DNA of 64,000 bases from Candidatus Thiodiazotropha endolucinida (GTDB lineage Bacteria > Pseudomonadota > Gammaproteobacteria > Chromatiales > Chromatiaceae), in the NCBI RefSeq assembly GCF_001715975.1, contig NZ_MARB01000008.1, positions 62,001 through 126,000 on the forward strand, written 5' to 3'. Below the pieces are notes generated by a model. It was not told the origin of the DNA and did no database searches. It was given only the letters and a program-made list of their open reading frames with translations. The translations under genes were made by a program, and so were the position numbers. Positions within the stretch are counted from its first letter, which is position 1. Every line of letters starts with the position of its first letter. This document shows positions 17,396 through 25,930 of the stretch, piece by piece.

Positions 17396-18916
17396 ATGCC
17401 ACAACGTTATATAGAGAAAATACTACGCGCCCGTGTCTATGATGTCGCCAGGGAGACCCCCCTGGATAGAGCCAATCGTCTCTCGGCACGACTCGATAAT
17501 CATGTTTTCCTCAAGCGAGAGGATCTGCAACCGGTATTCTCGTTCAAGCTGCGCGGTGCCTACAATAAAATGGTTAACCTGCCGGATACGGTCAAACGCC
17601 AGGGTGTGGTTGCGGCATCAGCAGGCAATCATGCCCAGGGTGTTGCCTTGGCGGCGCAAGAGCTGAAGATTCAGGCCTTGATCGTGATGCCTAAGACGAC
17701 ACCACCGATCAAGGTGCAGTCGGTAAAGAGTTTCGGCGCGAAGATTATCCTCGCCGGAGACTCCTATGATACGGCCTATTCCCATGCACAGACAATTGCC
17801 CAGGAAAAGGGATTGACTTTTATACACCCATTCGATGATGCAGAGGTCATTGCAGGCCAGGGAACGATTGGAATGGAGCTGATGAGACAGCATCCGTCAC
17901 CGCCCGAGGCGGTATTCGTCCCTGTCGGCGGGGGCGGTTTGATTGCCGGTGTGGGTGCTTACATCAAATATGTCTATCCTCATGTGAAGATTGTAGGTGT
18001 TGAGCCTGAAGACGCACCATCACTATATACTGCATTGGCTGCAAATCGGCGTGTAAAGCTCAAGCAGGTGGGGATATTTGCGGATGGTGTCGCGGTAAAA
18101 CAGGTGGGCAAAGAGACCTATCGCATCGCAAAACAGGTGGTGGATGAAGTGATCTTGGTGAACACGGATGAAATCTGCGCCGCAATCAAGGATATATTTG
18201 ATGACACCCGTACCACGGCAGAGCCTGCCGGGGCATTGTCGATTGCCGGGTTAAAGCGATATGTGAAGCGCGAGGGGCTCATCGGCAAAAACCTCATAGC
18301 CATCAATAGTGGTGCGAATATCAACTTCGATCGACTGCGACACGTGGCTGAACGTGCCGAGTTCGGTGAGCGAAGAGAAGCTCTGTTCGCTGTTCAAATA
18401 CCGGAACAACCCGGTAGCTTTCTGCGTTTCTGTAAACTGATAGGAAAACGCAGCATCACTGAGTTCAATTATCGTTACAGTGATCCAAATCGTGCACAGA
18501 TCTTTGTTGGCATCGAATTGAGCAACGGTGATGAGGAAAGACAAGCGCTGTTCCAGCGATTCATTGATAAGGGATATTCCATTGTGGATATGACCGATAA
18601 CGAAACAGCCAAACTGCATATCCGTTATATGGTTGGTGGACACGCCCAGGGTCTTGAGGGAGAGAAGCTGATACGATTTGAGTTTCCCGAAAGACCGGGT
18701 GCACTGCTCTATTTCCTGAATAATTTGGGTACCGACTGGAATATCAGTCTGTTCCACTATCGTAATCATGGCGCCGCCTATGGACGTGTGCTTATGGGTA
18801 TTCAGTTATCGAAAGCGGATAGAAATACCCTCCTCAGACGCTTAAAGAAACTCAACTATCCGTTTTGGGATGAAACCGATAATCCAGCTTACAAGTTGTT
18901 TGCGGGTGCCAGCTAG
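17396..18916 (+). CDS. ilvA: Threonine ammonia-lyase, biosynthetic
   Basis: IlvA deaminates threonine to 2-oxobutanoate, the first step to isoleucine, using PLP. The 506-residue protein has the PLP-binding lysine in SFKLRGAYNKM (K51) and the phosphate-binding GGGGLIAGVGAYI. Two ACT-like regulatory domains fill the last 180 residues (LFAVQIPEQPGSFLRF and IRFEFPERPGALLYFL), the arrangement of the isoleucine-inhibited biosynthetic form rather than the short catabolic TdcB. ATG 17396 starts the conserved N-terminus. A GTG 60 bases upstream adds a non-conserved cysteine-rich leader and is rejected. Confidence 0.96.
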   Translation: MPQRYIEKILRARVYDVARETPLDRANRLSARLDNHVFLKREDLQPVFSFKLRGAYNKMVNLPDTVKRQGVVAASAGNHAQGVALAAQELKIQALIVMPKTTPPIKVQSVKSFGAKIILAGDSYDTAYSHAQTIAQEKGLTFIHPFDDAEVIAGQGTIGMELMRQHPSPPEAVFVPVGGGGLIAGVGAYIKYVYPHVKIVGVEPEDAPSLYTALAANRRVKLKQVGIFADGVAVKQVGKETYRIAKQVVDEVILVNTDEICAAIKDIFDDTRTTAEPAGALSIAGLKRYVKREGLIGKNLIAINSGANINFDRLRHVAERAEFGERREALFAVQIPEQPGSFLRFCKLIGKRSITEFNYRYSDPNRAQIFVGIELSNGDEERQALFQRFIDKGYSIVDMTDNETAKLHIRYMVGGHAQGLEGEKLIRFEFPERPGALLYFLNNLGTDWNISLFHYRNHGAAYGRVLMGIQLSKADRNTLLRRLKKLNYPFWDETDNPAYKLFAGAS

Positions 18917-19146
18917 GCTCACCATCATGATCGGTATGTCAGATCTGCTTCATCTATGGGAGGGGGTATTGACCCTATGATCTCCCGTAACCTACCCCAC
19001 ACTCATGCGGTAGCTATCGACTGATGTCGTTAACGTTGTTTATTGCGTTTCATGTGCCTGTGGGAATGTTTTTAACTATATGATATTAAAGACATAAATA
19101 ACAATTATTGTGGTGCGTTACAGGTGGTAGGCTATGGCGTTGACAA

Positions 19147-19173
19147 TAAAAAAACCCCGCAGTGCGGGGTTTA
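19147..19173 (-). terminator. Rho-independent terminator of the histone-like gene
   Basis: On the minus strand AAACCCCGCACTGCGGGGTT is followed by a run of Ts (the A-run 19147-19154 on the plus strand). The stem is 7 GC-rich pairs (ACCCCGC/GCGGGGT) with a 3-base loop. It sits 22 bases after the stop of the lysine-rich gene. It could also stop ilvA transcripts less efficiently. Confidence 0.9.
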
Positions 19174-19195
19174 GTGCAGTTAAGAAATAACAGAC

Positions 19196-19546
19196 TTATC
19201 TGGCTGTTCTTTTCTTACGTGGGGTCACTTTCCTGGGACGCGCAGGTCTCTTCTTAGCGACCTTCTTTTTGGTTGCCTTTTTCTTAGCAACCTTCTTCTT
19301 TGCGACCTTTTTCTTGGCCACCCTCTTTTTGGTTGTAGCTTTCTTTTTAGCTACCCGTTTCTTTGCTGTCTTTTTGGCAACTCTCTTTTTGGTTGCCACC
19401 TTCTTCTTCGTGACTTTCTTCTTGGCTGCGACTCTCTTCTTAGTCGTTGCCTTCTTCTTGGCGACCCTTCTCTTAGCGGGTGCCTTCTTGGTTGTGGTTG
19501 AACGTCTAACAGTTGCCTTCTTTTTGGCGGCCTTTTTCTTCGCCAT
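19196..19546 (-). CDS. Lysine/alanine-rich histone H1-like DNA-binding protein
   Basis: A 116-residue, extremely basic protein built almost entirely from repeats of the kind VAKKKATTKKR and KKKVAKK, with no acidic residues. Proteins of this composition resemble eukaryotic histone H1 tails and bacterial AlgP/Hc1-like proteins, which bind and compact DNA non-specifically. No folded domain is present. GGGAGGG (19554-19560) lies 7 bases before the ATG. A strong terminator follows, so it is a single-gene unit. Low-complexity repeats make its length prone to change by recombination. Function in this organism is inferred from composition only. Confidence 0.8.
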   Translation of the reverse strand: MAKKKAAKKKATVRRSTTTKKAPAKRRVAKKKATTKKRVAAKKKVTKKKVATKKRVAKKTAKKRVAKKKATTKKRVAKKKVAKKKVAKKKATKKKVAKKRPARPRKVTPRKKRTAR

Positions 19547-19741
19547 TTACATTCCCTCCCGAGAGAACTACCTGAATAGATGAACTGAGTATAATTCAGC
19601 TTTTAAAAAAATCCAGAATAGATGGTAATCTTTTATCAATTATTTCAAATCGTTGTTGATATGCAACACTTGCTAAGTGATGTTGATGGGTATCGATGAG
19701 TCTAAATATGATGATCTAAACGTCCAGTTTATATGTTTTTG

Positions 19742-20329
19742 CTATTTGAACTTGTATATTGCTGCTTCTGTTATGACAGCATCGAGTGGTATATCCCAAG
19801 ACTTTACCGGTAACTGTGATTGCTGTTGAAATTCATGCGCCAAACCAACCAGTGTGGGGCCTTTTAGATGGTTGCGTTTTCTTTGAAATGCAAATGTCCG
19901 GTCATAGTATCCACCTCCCATACCCAATCGATTGCCTTCTCTATCGAATGCAATCAGGGGTACGAACACTAGATCAAGAGTCCATGGCATGACCAGCTTG
20001 CTATGATTGTGATTCGGTTCAGGAATACCAAATCGATTTGTTGTGAAGCTCGAACGAGATGTAAAAGGCGCAAACCATAGCCCACGGGATGGCCGCTCTC
20101 GCAGCACGGGTAAAAAAGTGGATTTGCCAGTATCAAGTGCGAGTTGCAACAAGGGTGACGGATCCATTTCACCCCGTACGGCGATATAAAAAGCGATGCG
20201 ACGGCTATGTCTGAAGGGCTTGTAGTTTGTAGCCAGTCGGAGGACCTTTCGGCTATGGAGCTTGAGTGTTTGTAGGCTCAGCTGCTGCCGATGAGCCTTG
20301 ATTTGACGGCGGATATGGTGAGCTTCCAT
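19742..20329 (-). CDS. ygfA: 5-formyltetrahydrofolate cyclo-ligase
   Basis: YgfA (195 residues) converts 5-formyl-THF to 5,10-methenyl-THF with ATP, clearing a by-product of glycine/serine one-carbon metabolism. Motifs are IRRQIKAHRQQL at the start, the ATP-binding RLGMGGGYYDRTF near 140-152, and PLDAVITE at the end. ATG 20329 (MEAHHIRRQ) is chosen. The longer reading frame, up to 20416, would begin inside the 6S RNA. Its place directly downstream of 6S RNA is conserved across gammaproteobacteria. The 195-base gap before the histone-like gene holds a TATACT on the minus strand that could serve that gene. Confidence 0.93.
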   Translation of the reverse strand: MEAHHIRRQIKAHRQQLSLQTLKLHSRKVLRLATNYKPFRHSRRIAFYIAVRGEMDPSPLLQLALDTGKSTFLPVLRERPSRGLWFAPFTSRSSFTTNRFGIPEPNHNHSKLVMPWTLDLVFVPLIAFDREGNRLGMGGGYYDRTFAFQRKRNHLKGPTLVGLAHEFQQQSQLPVKSWDIPLDAVITEAAIYKFK

Positions 20330-20350
20330 GGTTTGAGCGGGGTTGTATAA

Positions 20351-20545
20351 GAGACATCCCCCACCTGTGCCGTCGCAAACCGCTGTTCTTGAACCAGAGG
20401 GTTCAAGTGGGAACAACAGAAGAGCTTCAGGCTTCCCGCTAGGATACGGACATGCACACCGGCCCTTTCATCATGCTCCCTGGGTAGATGTTAGGCTCAA
20501 GAAAATACCCTGGTTGCTTACGAACACCGCAGGGGATGTCATACC
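20351..20545 (-). ncRNA. ssrS: 6S RNA
   Basis: The minus strand between zapA and ygfA matches 6S RNA, which mimics an open promoter and holds sigma70 RNA polymerase in stationary phase. The closing stem pairs GACATCCCC at the 5' end with GGGGATGTC at the 3' end. The 5' half has GTGTTCGTAAGC (GATGTTCGCAAGC in E. coli). The 3' half has the hallmark hairpin CTTGAACC...GGTTCAAG and GCGACGGCAC. Length of about 190 nt and gene order zapA-ssrS-ygfA agree with E. coli. Exact ends are estimated from the closing stem. Confidence 0.92.
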
Positions 20546-20566
20546 TCTAGGTTAAACCTATTTTGA

Positions 20567-20881
20567 TCAAAGTTCCAGTTGATTGGTTGTATTGAGTGCA
20601 ATCTCAATCTTTTCTTGTAGATTTTTTATACGACGCGATATGTTCTGCGAGCCGTTTTCCTTGCTTTGCTGGCTGGAGAGCAGATCATTGGCAATATTGA
20701 GCGCGGCCATAACAGCAACCCGCTCAGTGCCTATGATACGCCCGTTCTGTCTGATCTCGCGCATCTGGCCATCGAGATAGGCAGCGGCTTGTAAAAGGGA
20801 TTCTCGTTCTTCCGGCAGGCAGGAAATACGGTACTCTTTATCGAGGATATTGACTGTTACAGGCAATCGATCGTTGCTCAC
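20567..20881 (-). CDS. zapA: Cell division protein ZapA
   Basis: ZapA binds FtsZ at midcell and bundles its filaments. This 104-residue protein has the N-terminal VTVNILDKEYRISC strand pair, the globular head up to about residue 45 and a C-terminal coiled-coil helix (LNIANDLLSSQQSKEN onward). The length is close to E. coli ZapA. Start is GTG 20881, which overlaps the stop of the upstream ZapB-like gene as GTGA, giving translational coupling. 6S RNA follows on the same strand and may be processed from, or share, this transcript. Confidence 0.93.
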   Translation of the reverse strand: MSNDRLPVTVNILDKEYRISCLPEERESLLQAAAYLDGQMREIRQNGRIIGTERVAVMAALNIANDLLSSQQSKENGSQNISRRIKNLQEKIEIALNTTNQLEL

Positions 20882-21111
20882 TGGGGTGTTTCCATGGATT
20901 TCAGTCGTGTAATCATGGCTTCAACCCTGGCACGAGCCAGCTCTGTCTTTTCGATGAGCGCAGCGCGTTCGGATACCAGGTTATCCTGTCTGGCACGCAG
21001 TGATTTATTCTCATCTTTAAGGTAGGAGCAGGCCCTTATAAGCTCTTCAACCCGGATTTCAAGCTTACGCAGGTCCAAATCCGCCGGATTTTGTGTCTCT
21101 TTCTCAGTCAT
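20878..21111 (-). CDS. TIGR02449 family coiled-coil protein (ZapB-like)
   Basis: A 77-residue protein that is one long amphipathic helix (LRKLEIRVEELIRACSYLKD through ARARVEAMITRLKSME), as expected of a coiled coil. Proteins of this family are commonly encoded just upstream of zapA in gammaproteobacteria and are treated as ZapB-like division factors; direct function is an inference. ATG 21111 gives the usual length; a longer frame to 21147 adds residues that are not typical. The promoter region upstream is occupied by a MITE-like element from 21178. Confidence 0.82.
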   Translation of the reverse strand: MTEKETQNPADLDLRKLEIRVEELIRACSYLKDENKSLRARQDNLVSERAALIEKTELARARVEAMITRLKSMETPQ

Positions 21112-21177
21112 GGCCAACAATATAGTGGTCAGATACAGGCGGGTCAATCTCTACATCTGCATGTTATGATTTGTTTC

Positions 21178-21474
21178 TAGGGCCCGCTAACACTAATTTG
21201 ATTGTCACTGCCAAGACCCTGTTTTTTATCCAGCAAGGCAGAAGGAGCGTTGTGTAGTGAATCTACATAAGCGACTGATAACGCCGCTGGGTAAAAAAAC
21301 AGGGCTCTGGCCCTTCGGGTTAAGCCCCGAAGGAAGTACCCTTGGGGTACGCCTGAAAAAGCGCCACCCGCTATTACTCGTCGCATATTTGGAGTCACCA
21401 AACTACGCTCCTCGTGACTTGAATGGCACTTTTTTGAGCGCCACAGTGGCAATCAATTAGTATTAACAGGCCAT
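21178..21474 (+). mobile_element. MITE-like element, copy 1
   Basis: A gene-free block with imperfect terminal inverted repeats: AGGGCCCGCTAACACTAATT at the left and its near complement ATTAGTATTAACAGGCCA at the right. Its interior aligns along its whole length with the reverse complement of the element at 27905-28172. Shared strings include CCAGCAAGGCAGAA, GATAACGCCGCTGGG and CCTGAAAAAGCGCCA. It encodes no transposase, so it would depend on one elsewhere. It fills the divergent region between the ZapB-like gene and ygfB, so it may carry or disrupt their promoters. Confidence 0.82.
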
Positions 21475-21495
21475 TAATCATAGAGGAAAATGTAG

Positions 21496-22062
21496 ATGAT
21501 TGAGAATCGCCAAATGCCCGATTATTCACGCCTTGTAGGGGCGTTGAACTCAATCGGCCTAGATCTTGGCGCCAGCGAGATCCATGGCGTGATCTGTGGT
21601 CTGGTGTGTGCCGGTACCATTCAAAGCCACATCGATTGGATGACGGCACTGTTCGAGGATTGGCCTCAAGAGGATCTGTTGGCGCGTGAAGCCAGAGAGA
21701 TGATCGGTGAACTTTACTATATATCTCGTGACCAGATTGGCAATGATGATCTGACTTTCATGCCCTATCTTCCGGATGATACTCAACCTATTTCCGCAAG
21801 AGCCAAGGCCCTGAGTGAATGGTGTGAAGGGTATCTGTATGGTTTGGGCATGTCGAGTATCACGGATCAGCAACTCGAAGGTGATGCCAGAGAGGCATTG
21901 CAGGACATTACCCATTTCACCCGGCTCGACTATGAATCACTCGAGTCGGGTGAGGCGACTGAACAAGCCTATGCTGAACTACAGGAGTTCCTGAAAGTGG
22001 TGACCTTACTAATTTGGGGAGATCTGGCGAAAGTTCGGGAGCTCGACCATGGTGAAGAGTGA
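21496..22062 (+). CDS. ygfB: UPF0149 family protein YgfB
   Basis: A 188-residue YgfB-family protein. The conserved start of the fold is LGASEIHGVICGLVCAG (about 24-40), and the helical C-terminal part includes WCEGYLYGLGM. YgfB in Pseudomonas has been reported to repress alpA and modulate beta-lactam resistance; elsewhere the role is unknown. ATG 21496 has GAGG (21483-21486) upstream. A nearby ATG at 21490 is followed at once by a stop and is a decoy. It begins the ygfB-pepP-ubiH-ubiI run and overlaps pepP by 14 bases. Confidence 0.93.
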   Translation: MIENRQMPDYSRLVGALNSIGLDLGASEIHGVICGLVCAGTIQSHIDWMTALFEDWPQEDLLAREAREMIGELYYISRDQIGNDDLTFMPYLPDDTQPISARAKALSEWCEGYLYGLGMSSITDQQLEGDAREALQDITHFTRLDYESLESGEATEQAYAELQEFLKVVTLLIWGDLAKVRELDHGEE

Positions 22063-23356
22063 ATTCAAACGGCGGCGACGTGAACTGATGCGCATGATGG
22101 GGCCGGGCAGTATTGCCATACTGCCCACGGCGCCGCAGCTGATTCGCAACAGAGATGTGCACTATCCTTACCGGCCCGACAGTGATTTCTATTATTTGAC
22201 AGGTTTTCCCGAGCCTGAGGCTGTACTGGTCCTGATTCCGGGAAGAAAGCAGGCGGAGTATATTCTTTTCAATAGGGAGCGCGATCCGGTAAAGGAGCAG
22301 TGGGATGGGGCCATGGCGGGACAGGAAGGCGCTGTCGATGAGTATGGAGCAGATGATTCCTTTCCAATCGGAGATTTGGATGACATTCTGCCGCGCATGC
22401 TTGAACAGTGTGAGCGCATCTTTTACATCATGGGTTGTAATGCAAAGTTCGACAAACGACTCTCTGAGTGGATCAACGCCATTCGCTGTGAAGCGCGCAG
22501 CGGTGTTCAGGGACCGGTCGAGATCATTGCGCTGGACCATTATCTGCATGAAATGCGGTTATATAAGAGTCGATCCGAGCTGAAGGTCATGCGCCAGGCT
22601 GCAAGGATTTCCGCCAAGGCGCACAAAAGGGTGATGCAGGTCTGTAAAGCGGGTTTATGGGAGTATCAGCTTGAAGCTGAGTTTGTGCGGGAGTGTGCAC
22701 ATCAGGGCGCCAAGTCCCAGGCCTACCCCCCGATTGTGGGTGCCGGCATAAATGCCTGCACGCTGCACTACATCGATAACATGGATAAGGTTGCCGACAA
22801 GCAGATGTTGCTGATCGATGCCGGCTGTGAAGTGGACTGTTATGCCTCTGATATTACCCGCACCTATCCGGTAAACGGCAGCTTCAGTAAGCCACAGCGA
22901 GAGTTGTATGAGTTGGTGTTGGCGGCACAGGAGGCTGCGATTGCCAAGGTAAAGCCGGGTAATCATTGGAACGATCCCCATGATGCCGCGGTGCGGACCA
23001 TCACCAGGGGCTTGATCAAACTGGGAATACTTAAGGGTACACTGGCTAAATTAGTTCGCGAAGAGAAGTACAAGGCTTTTTTTCCGCATCGCACCGGGCA
23101 TTGGATCGGTATGGATGTACATGATGTGGGTGATTATAAGGTCGACGGAACCTGGCGTTTATTGGAACCGGGCATGGTTTTGACAATCGAACCCGGTATA
23201 TACATACCCGCCGGGTCCAAGGGTGTGGCCAAGAAGTGGTGGAACATCGGCATCCGTATTGAAGACGACGTGGCAGTGACCAAAGATGGCTGTGAGGTCT
23301 TGACCAAGGATATTGTAAAAACAGTGGCTGAGATTGAGGCCATTATGGCGGCATGA
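22049..23356 (+). CDS. pepP: Xaa-Pro aminopeptidase P
   Basis: PepP removes N-terminal residues that precede proline, using two manganese ions. The 435-residue protein matches E. coli length. The N-terminal domain contains FYYLTGFPEPEAVLVL. The C-terminal pita-bread domain shows the metal ligands in LLIDAGCEVDCYASDITRTY (two aspartates), HRTGHWIGMDVHD (histidine), TIEPGIYI (glutamate) and RIEDDVAVT (glutamate). All are intact. ATG 22049 lies inside ygfB. In gammaproteobacteria pepP regularly precedes the ubiquinone hydroxylases, as it does here. Confidence 0.96.
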   Translation: MVKSEFKRRRRELMRMMGPGSIAILPTAPQLIRNRDVHYPYRPDSDFYYLTGFPEPEAVLVLIPGRKQAEYILFNRERDPVKEQWDGAMAGQEGAVDEYGADDSFPIGDLDDILPRMLEQCERIFYIMGCNAKFDKRLSEWINAIRCEARSGVQGPVEIIALDHYLHEMRLYKSRSELKVMRQAARISAKAHKRVMQVCKAGLWEYQLEAEFVRECAHQGAKSQAYPPIVGAGINACTLHYIDNMDKVADKQMLLIDAGCEVDCYASDITRTYPVNGSFSKPQRELYELVLAAQEAAIAKVKPGNHWNDPHDAAVRTITRGLIKLGILKGTLAKLVREEKYKAFFPHRTGHWIGMDVHDVGDYKVDGTWRLLEPGMVLTIEPGIYIPAGSKGVAKKWWNIGIRIEDDVAVTKDGCEVLTKDIVKTVAEIEAIMAA

Positions 23357-23357
23357 T

Positions 23358-24581
23358 ATGGCAGATAGTTTTGATCTTCTGATCGTCGGTGGCGGCATGG
23401 TGGGCGCCAGCCTGGCGCATGCGGTCAGTGGGCAGGGATTGAGGATCGGTATCATCGAAGCCTGGCCGTTCGACTCCTCGGCTCAGCCCAGTTTCGATGA
23501 CAGAGTGCTTGCCCTCTCCTGGGGTAGTCGTATCATCTTACAGGCAATGGGTGTTTGGGATGAGATTCAGGTCGCCGCCGAGCCGATATTGAATATCCAT
23601 ATTTCCGATCGCGGTCACTTCGGTTTTACCCGACTCAATCACCTGGATGAAGGTGTCGGGGCTTTGGGTTATGTGGTAACCGCTCGCGCACTGGGCCAGG
23701 CTTTATTACCGAATCTGGTGAATCATGACGCCATAAAAATGTTCTGCCCGGCAAGACTGAAGAGTTTTGCAGTATCGGACAGAGATGTTGAAGTGCGAAT
23801 CGGCCAGGATGATGGTGAGCAGGTTCTGAACACGCGTCTGCTGGTGGCTGCAGACGGTGGTGATTCCCTGGTTAGGCAATTTCTGTCGATTCCCCTGAAA
23901 GAGAAGTCATACGGCCAGACCGCGATCATTGCCAATCTGCGCGCTGAACAAGCGCATCAAGGTATCGCTTATGAGCGTTTCACCGATACCGGACCCCTGG
24001 CACTGCTGCCCATGCGTGATGATCGCCTTTCCATGGTGTGGACGGCAAAAGATGACCAGATTGCGGAACTGATGGCCTTGCGGGATGAAGCGTTTCTGCT
24101 CAGGTTGCAGGACCGTTTCGGTTATCGTCTCGGGCGTCTGTCTGAATTGGGTAAACGGGTTGCTTATCCACTACGTTTAAGACAAGCGGTTGAGCAGGTC
24201 AGCTCCCGCGTGGCCCTGATCGGAAATGCCGCTCATGCGATTCATCCGGTAACGGGTCAGGGCTTTAATCTTGGTCTGCGAGACGTCGCTGTGCTGGCGG
24301 ATCTGGTGTCCGATGCCGCGCAGGGGGGGCAGGATCCGGGTGATATCGAATTATTGAAGGAGTATGCAGATTGGCGCAAAAAGGATCAGAACAGTGTTGC
24401 CATGATCACCGATAGCCTGGCACGGTTTTTCGCTAATCCATTCGGTCCGTTACGACTGGTTCGGAATCTGGGTATGGTGGGTCTTGATGTTGTTCCCAGC
24501 ATGAAACACCTGGTGGCGCGTCAATTCATGGGATTGAACGGACGATTGCCAAGATTGGCGCGGGGGATATCGCTTGATTAA
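23358..24581 (+). CDS. ubiH: 2-octaprenyl-6-methoxyphenol hydroxylase
   Basis: UbiH is an FAD monooxygenase that hydroxylates the ubiquinone ring. The 407-residue protein opens with the Rossmann motif LLIVGGGMVGASLAHA and has FDDRVLALS, the mid-protein ADGGDSLVRQ (DG motif) and the second FAD motif GNAAHAIHPVTGQGFNLGLRD. ATG 23358 is one base after the pepP stop. The next gene is a paralogue of the same family. The order pepP-ubiH-ubiI supports the UbiH assignment; the two paralogues cannot be fully separated by sequence alone. Confidence 0.91.
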   Translation: MADSFDLLIVGGGMVGASLAHAVSGQGLRIGIIEAWPFDSSAQPSFDDRVLALSWGSRIILQAMGVWDEIQVAAEPILNIHISDRGHFGFTRLNHLDEGVGALGYVVTARALGQALLPNLVNHDAIKMFCPARLKSFAVSDRDVEVRIGQDDGEQVLNTRLLVAADGGDSLVRQFLSIPLKEKSYGQTAIIANLRAEQAHQGIAYERFTDTGPLALLPMRDDRLSMVWTAKDDQIAELMALRDEAFLLRLQDRFGYRLGRLSELGKRVAYPLRLRQAVEQVSSRVALIGNAAHAIHPVTGQGFNLGLRDVAVLADLVSDAAQGGQDPGDIELLKEYADWRKKDQNSVAMITDSLARFFANPFGPLRLVRNLGMVGLDVVPSMKHLVARQFMGLNGRLPRLARGISLD

Positions 24582-24585
24582 AGAA

Positions 24586-25791
24586 ATGTACGATCTGATT
24601 GTCGTGGGTGGTGGCATCGTGGGGGCCGCATTGGCCTGTGCCCTCGCTGATGCCGGATTGAACATCTGCATCCTTGAAACAAGAGAGCCTCAACGCAGTT
24701 GGCCAAAGGATGAAGTCGATCTTCGCGTCTCTGCATTGACCCGCGCATCACAATGCATGCTTGAAAATCTGCGTGCCTGGCCGAGAATGGCTGAAATGCG
24801 TGTAAGCCCATACACCGCTATGGAGGTATGGGATGCGGAGGGTAGTGGTCGAATTCACTTCAGCGCGTCTGAAATTGGAGAATCCGATCTGGGCCATATT
24901 GTGGAAAACCGCGTCACCCAGTTGGCGCTATGGGAGATACTGGAGGCACTACCCAATGTCACTTTACGTCATTCTGCCGGTGTCGCGGAATTACAGTTGG
25001 ATCAACTTCCGGGTGTCGTCATGCACGATGGTGAGCAATTGAGAGCAAAACTCATCGTGGCGGCAGACGGTCGCGATTCACAGTTGCGTGAGATGGCGGG
25101 TATCGGCACAAAAGGGTGGGATTACAATCAACATGCCATCGTCGCTACGGTCAAACCATCACGCCATCATCAGCGGATGGCCAGACAACGCTTTATGCCG
25201 CGAGGACCTCTCGCACTGCTTCCTATAGATGATGGGCGCTGCTCCATTGTATGGTCGACGTCACCGCAGCAGGCAGACGAATTGATGGCGCTCTCCGATG
25301 CGCTGTTCTGTGATCAACTGACCCGTGCCAGTGAGGCTGTTCTGGGCGAGATAATCGATGTTGGACCGCGCGGCCTCTTTCCACTGCGTCTTGGACATGC
25401 CCAGTCCTATTGCCTGCCCGGATTTGTCCTGGTGGGTGATGCGGCCCATGCGATGCACCCCTTGGCGGGACAGGGGGTCAATCTCGGATTCATGGATGCC
25501 ATGACCCTCGCCGATGTAGTCATTGACGCCTATCGCACAGGCAGGGCGATTGGTTCCATCGCCACATTGAGACGGTATGAGCGGGCGAGAAAGGGACCGA
25601 ATATGGCCATGTTGGCCGCAATGGATGCCTTCAAACGCATTTTCAGCAACGACGTGATGCCGCTTAAACTGATTCGCAACCTCGGTCTGGATGTAGCGAA
25701 CCGGTCCGGAGTTATCAAGCATCAGCTGATTCGTCGTGCCATGGGGATGAGTGGTGAACTGCCTTCCCTTGCCAGAGTCCGAATGCACTAG
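24586..25791 (+). CDS. ubiI: UbiH/UbiF-family FAD monooxygenase, probably UbiI
   Basis: A 401-residue paralogue of the preceding gene, likely the C5 hydroxylase of ubiquinone synthesis. It has MYDLIVVGGGIVGAALACAL at the N-terminus, VDLRVSALTRASQ, the DG motif ADGRDSQLRE and the FAD motif GDAAHAMHPLAGQGVNLGF. The start could be ATG 24586 (4 bases after ubiH) or TTG 24574, which overlaps ubiH and has GGGGGA better spaced at 24562-24567. ATG is preferred by family alignment. The TAG stop (25789-25791) is part of a repeat end. The C6 hydroxylase is probably coq7, at 40862. Confidence 0.86.
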   Translation: MYDLIVVGGGIVGAALACALADAGLNICILETREPQRSWPKDEVDLRVSALTRASQCMLENLRAWPRMAEMRVSPYTAMEVWDAEGSGRIHFSASEIGESDLGHIVENRVTQLALWEILEALPNVTLRHSAGVAELQLDQLPGVVMHDGEQLRAKLIVAADGRDSQLREMAGIGTKGWDYNQHAIVATVKPSRHHQRMARQRFMPRGPLALLPIDDGRCSIVWSTSPQQADELMALSDALFCDQLTRASEAVLGEIIDVGPRGLFPLRLGHAQSYCLPGFVLVGDAAHAMHPLAGQGVNLGFMDAMTLADVVIDAYRTGRAIGSIATLRRYERARKGPNMAMLAAMDAFKRIFSNDVMPLKLIRNLGLDVANRSGVIKHQLIRRAMGMSGELPSLARVRMH

Positions 25792-25857
25792 GACCTGTTA
25801 ACAATAAGCCGTCGGTCGCTGCTACAATCCTGTGAATTACGCCTGAACAGGCCTTGG
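25788..25857. repeat. Pair of GGCCTGTTAACA repeat ends flanking about 38 bases
   Basis: CTAGGACCTGTTAACA (25788-25803) and TGAACAGGCCTTGG (about 25844-25857) are inverted, imperfect copies of the family ends. The interior is not related to the long elements. The left copy supplies the TAG stop of the UbiI-type gene. It may be a very short deletion derivative or two decayed ends. Confidence 0.55.
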
Positions 25858-25930
25858 GTGACACCTGTTGAATTCGGTTGCGAACCTTTGATCGGTGGTG
25901 AAACGGGACCGCCTATAAGGTTATTCGCGA

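Noticed and set aside
19196-19546. Regular repeat pattern suggesting a CRISPR-like or tandem array
   Set aside because: The repeats are codon-level repeats of a Lys/Ala protein; there are no spacers.
19269-19583. Plus-strand phenylalanine/leucine-rich frame opposite the histone-like gene
   Set aside because: Antisense reading of lysine codons; the ribosome site and terminator belong to the minus-strand gene.
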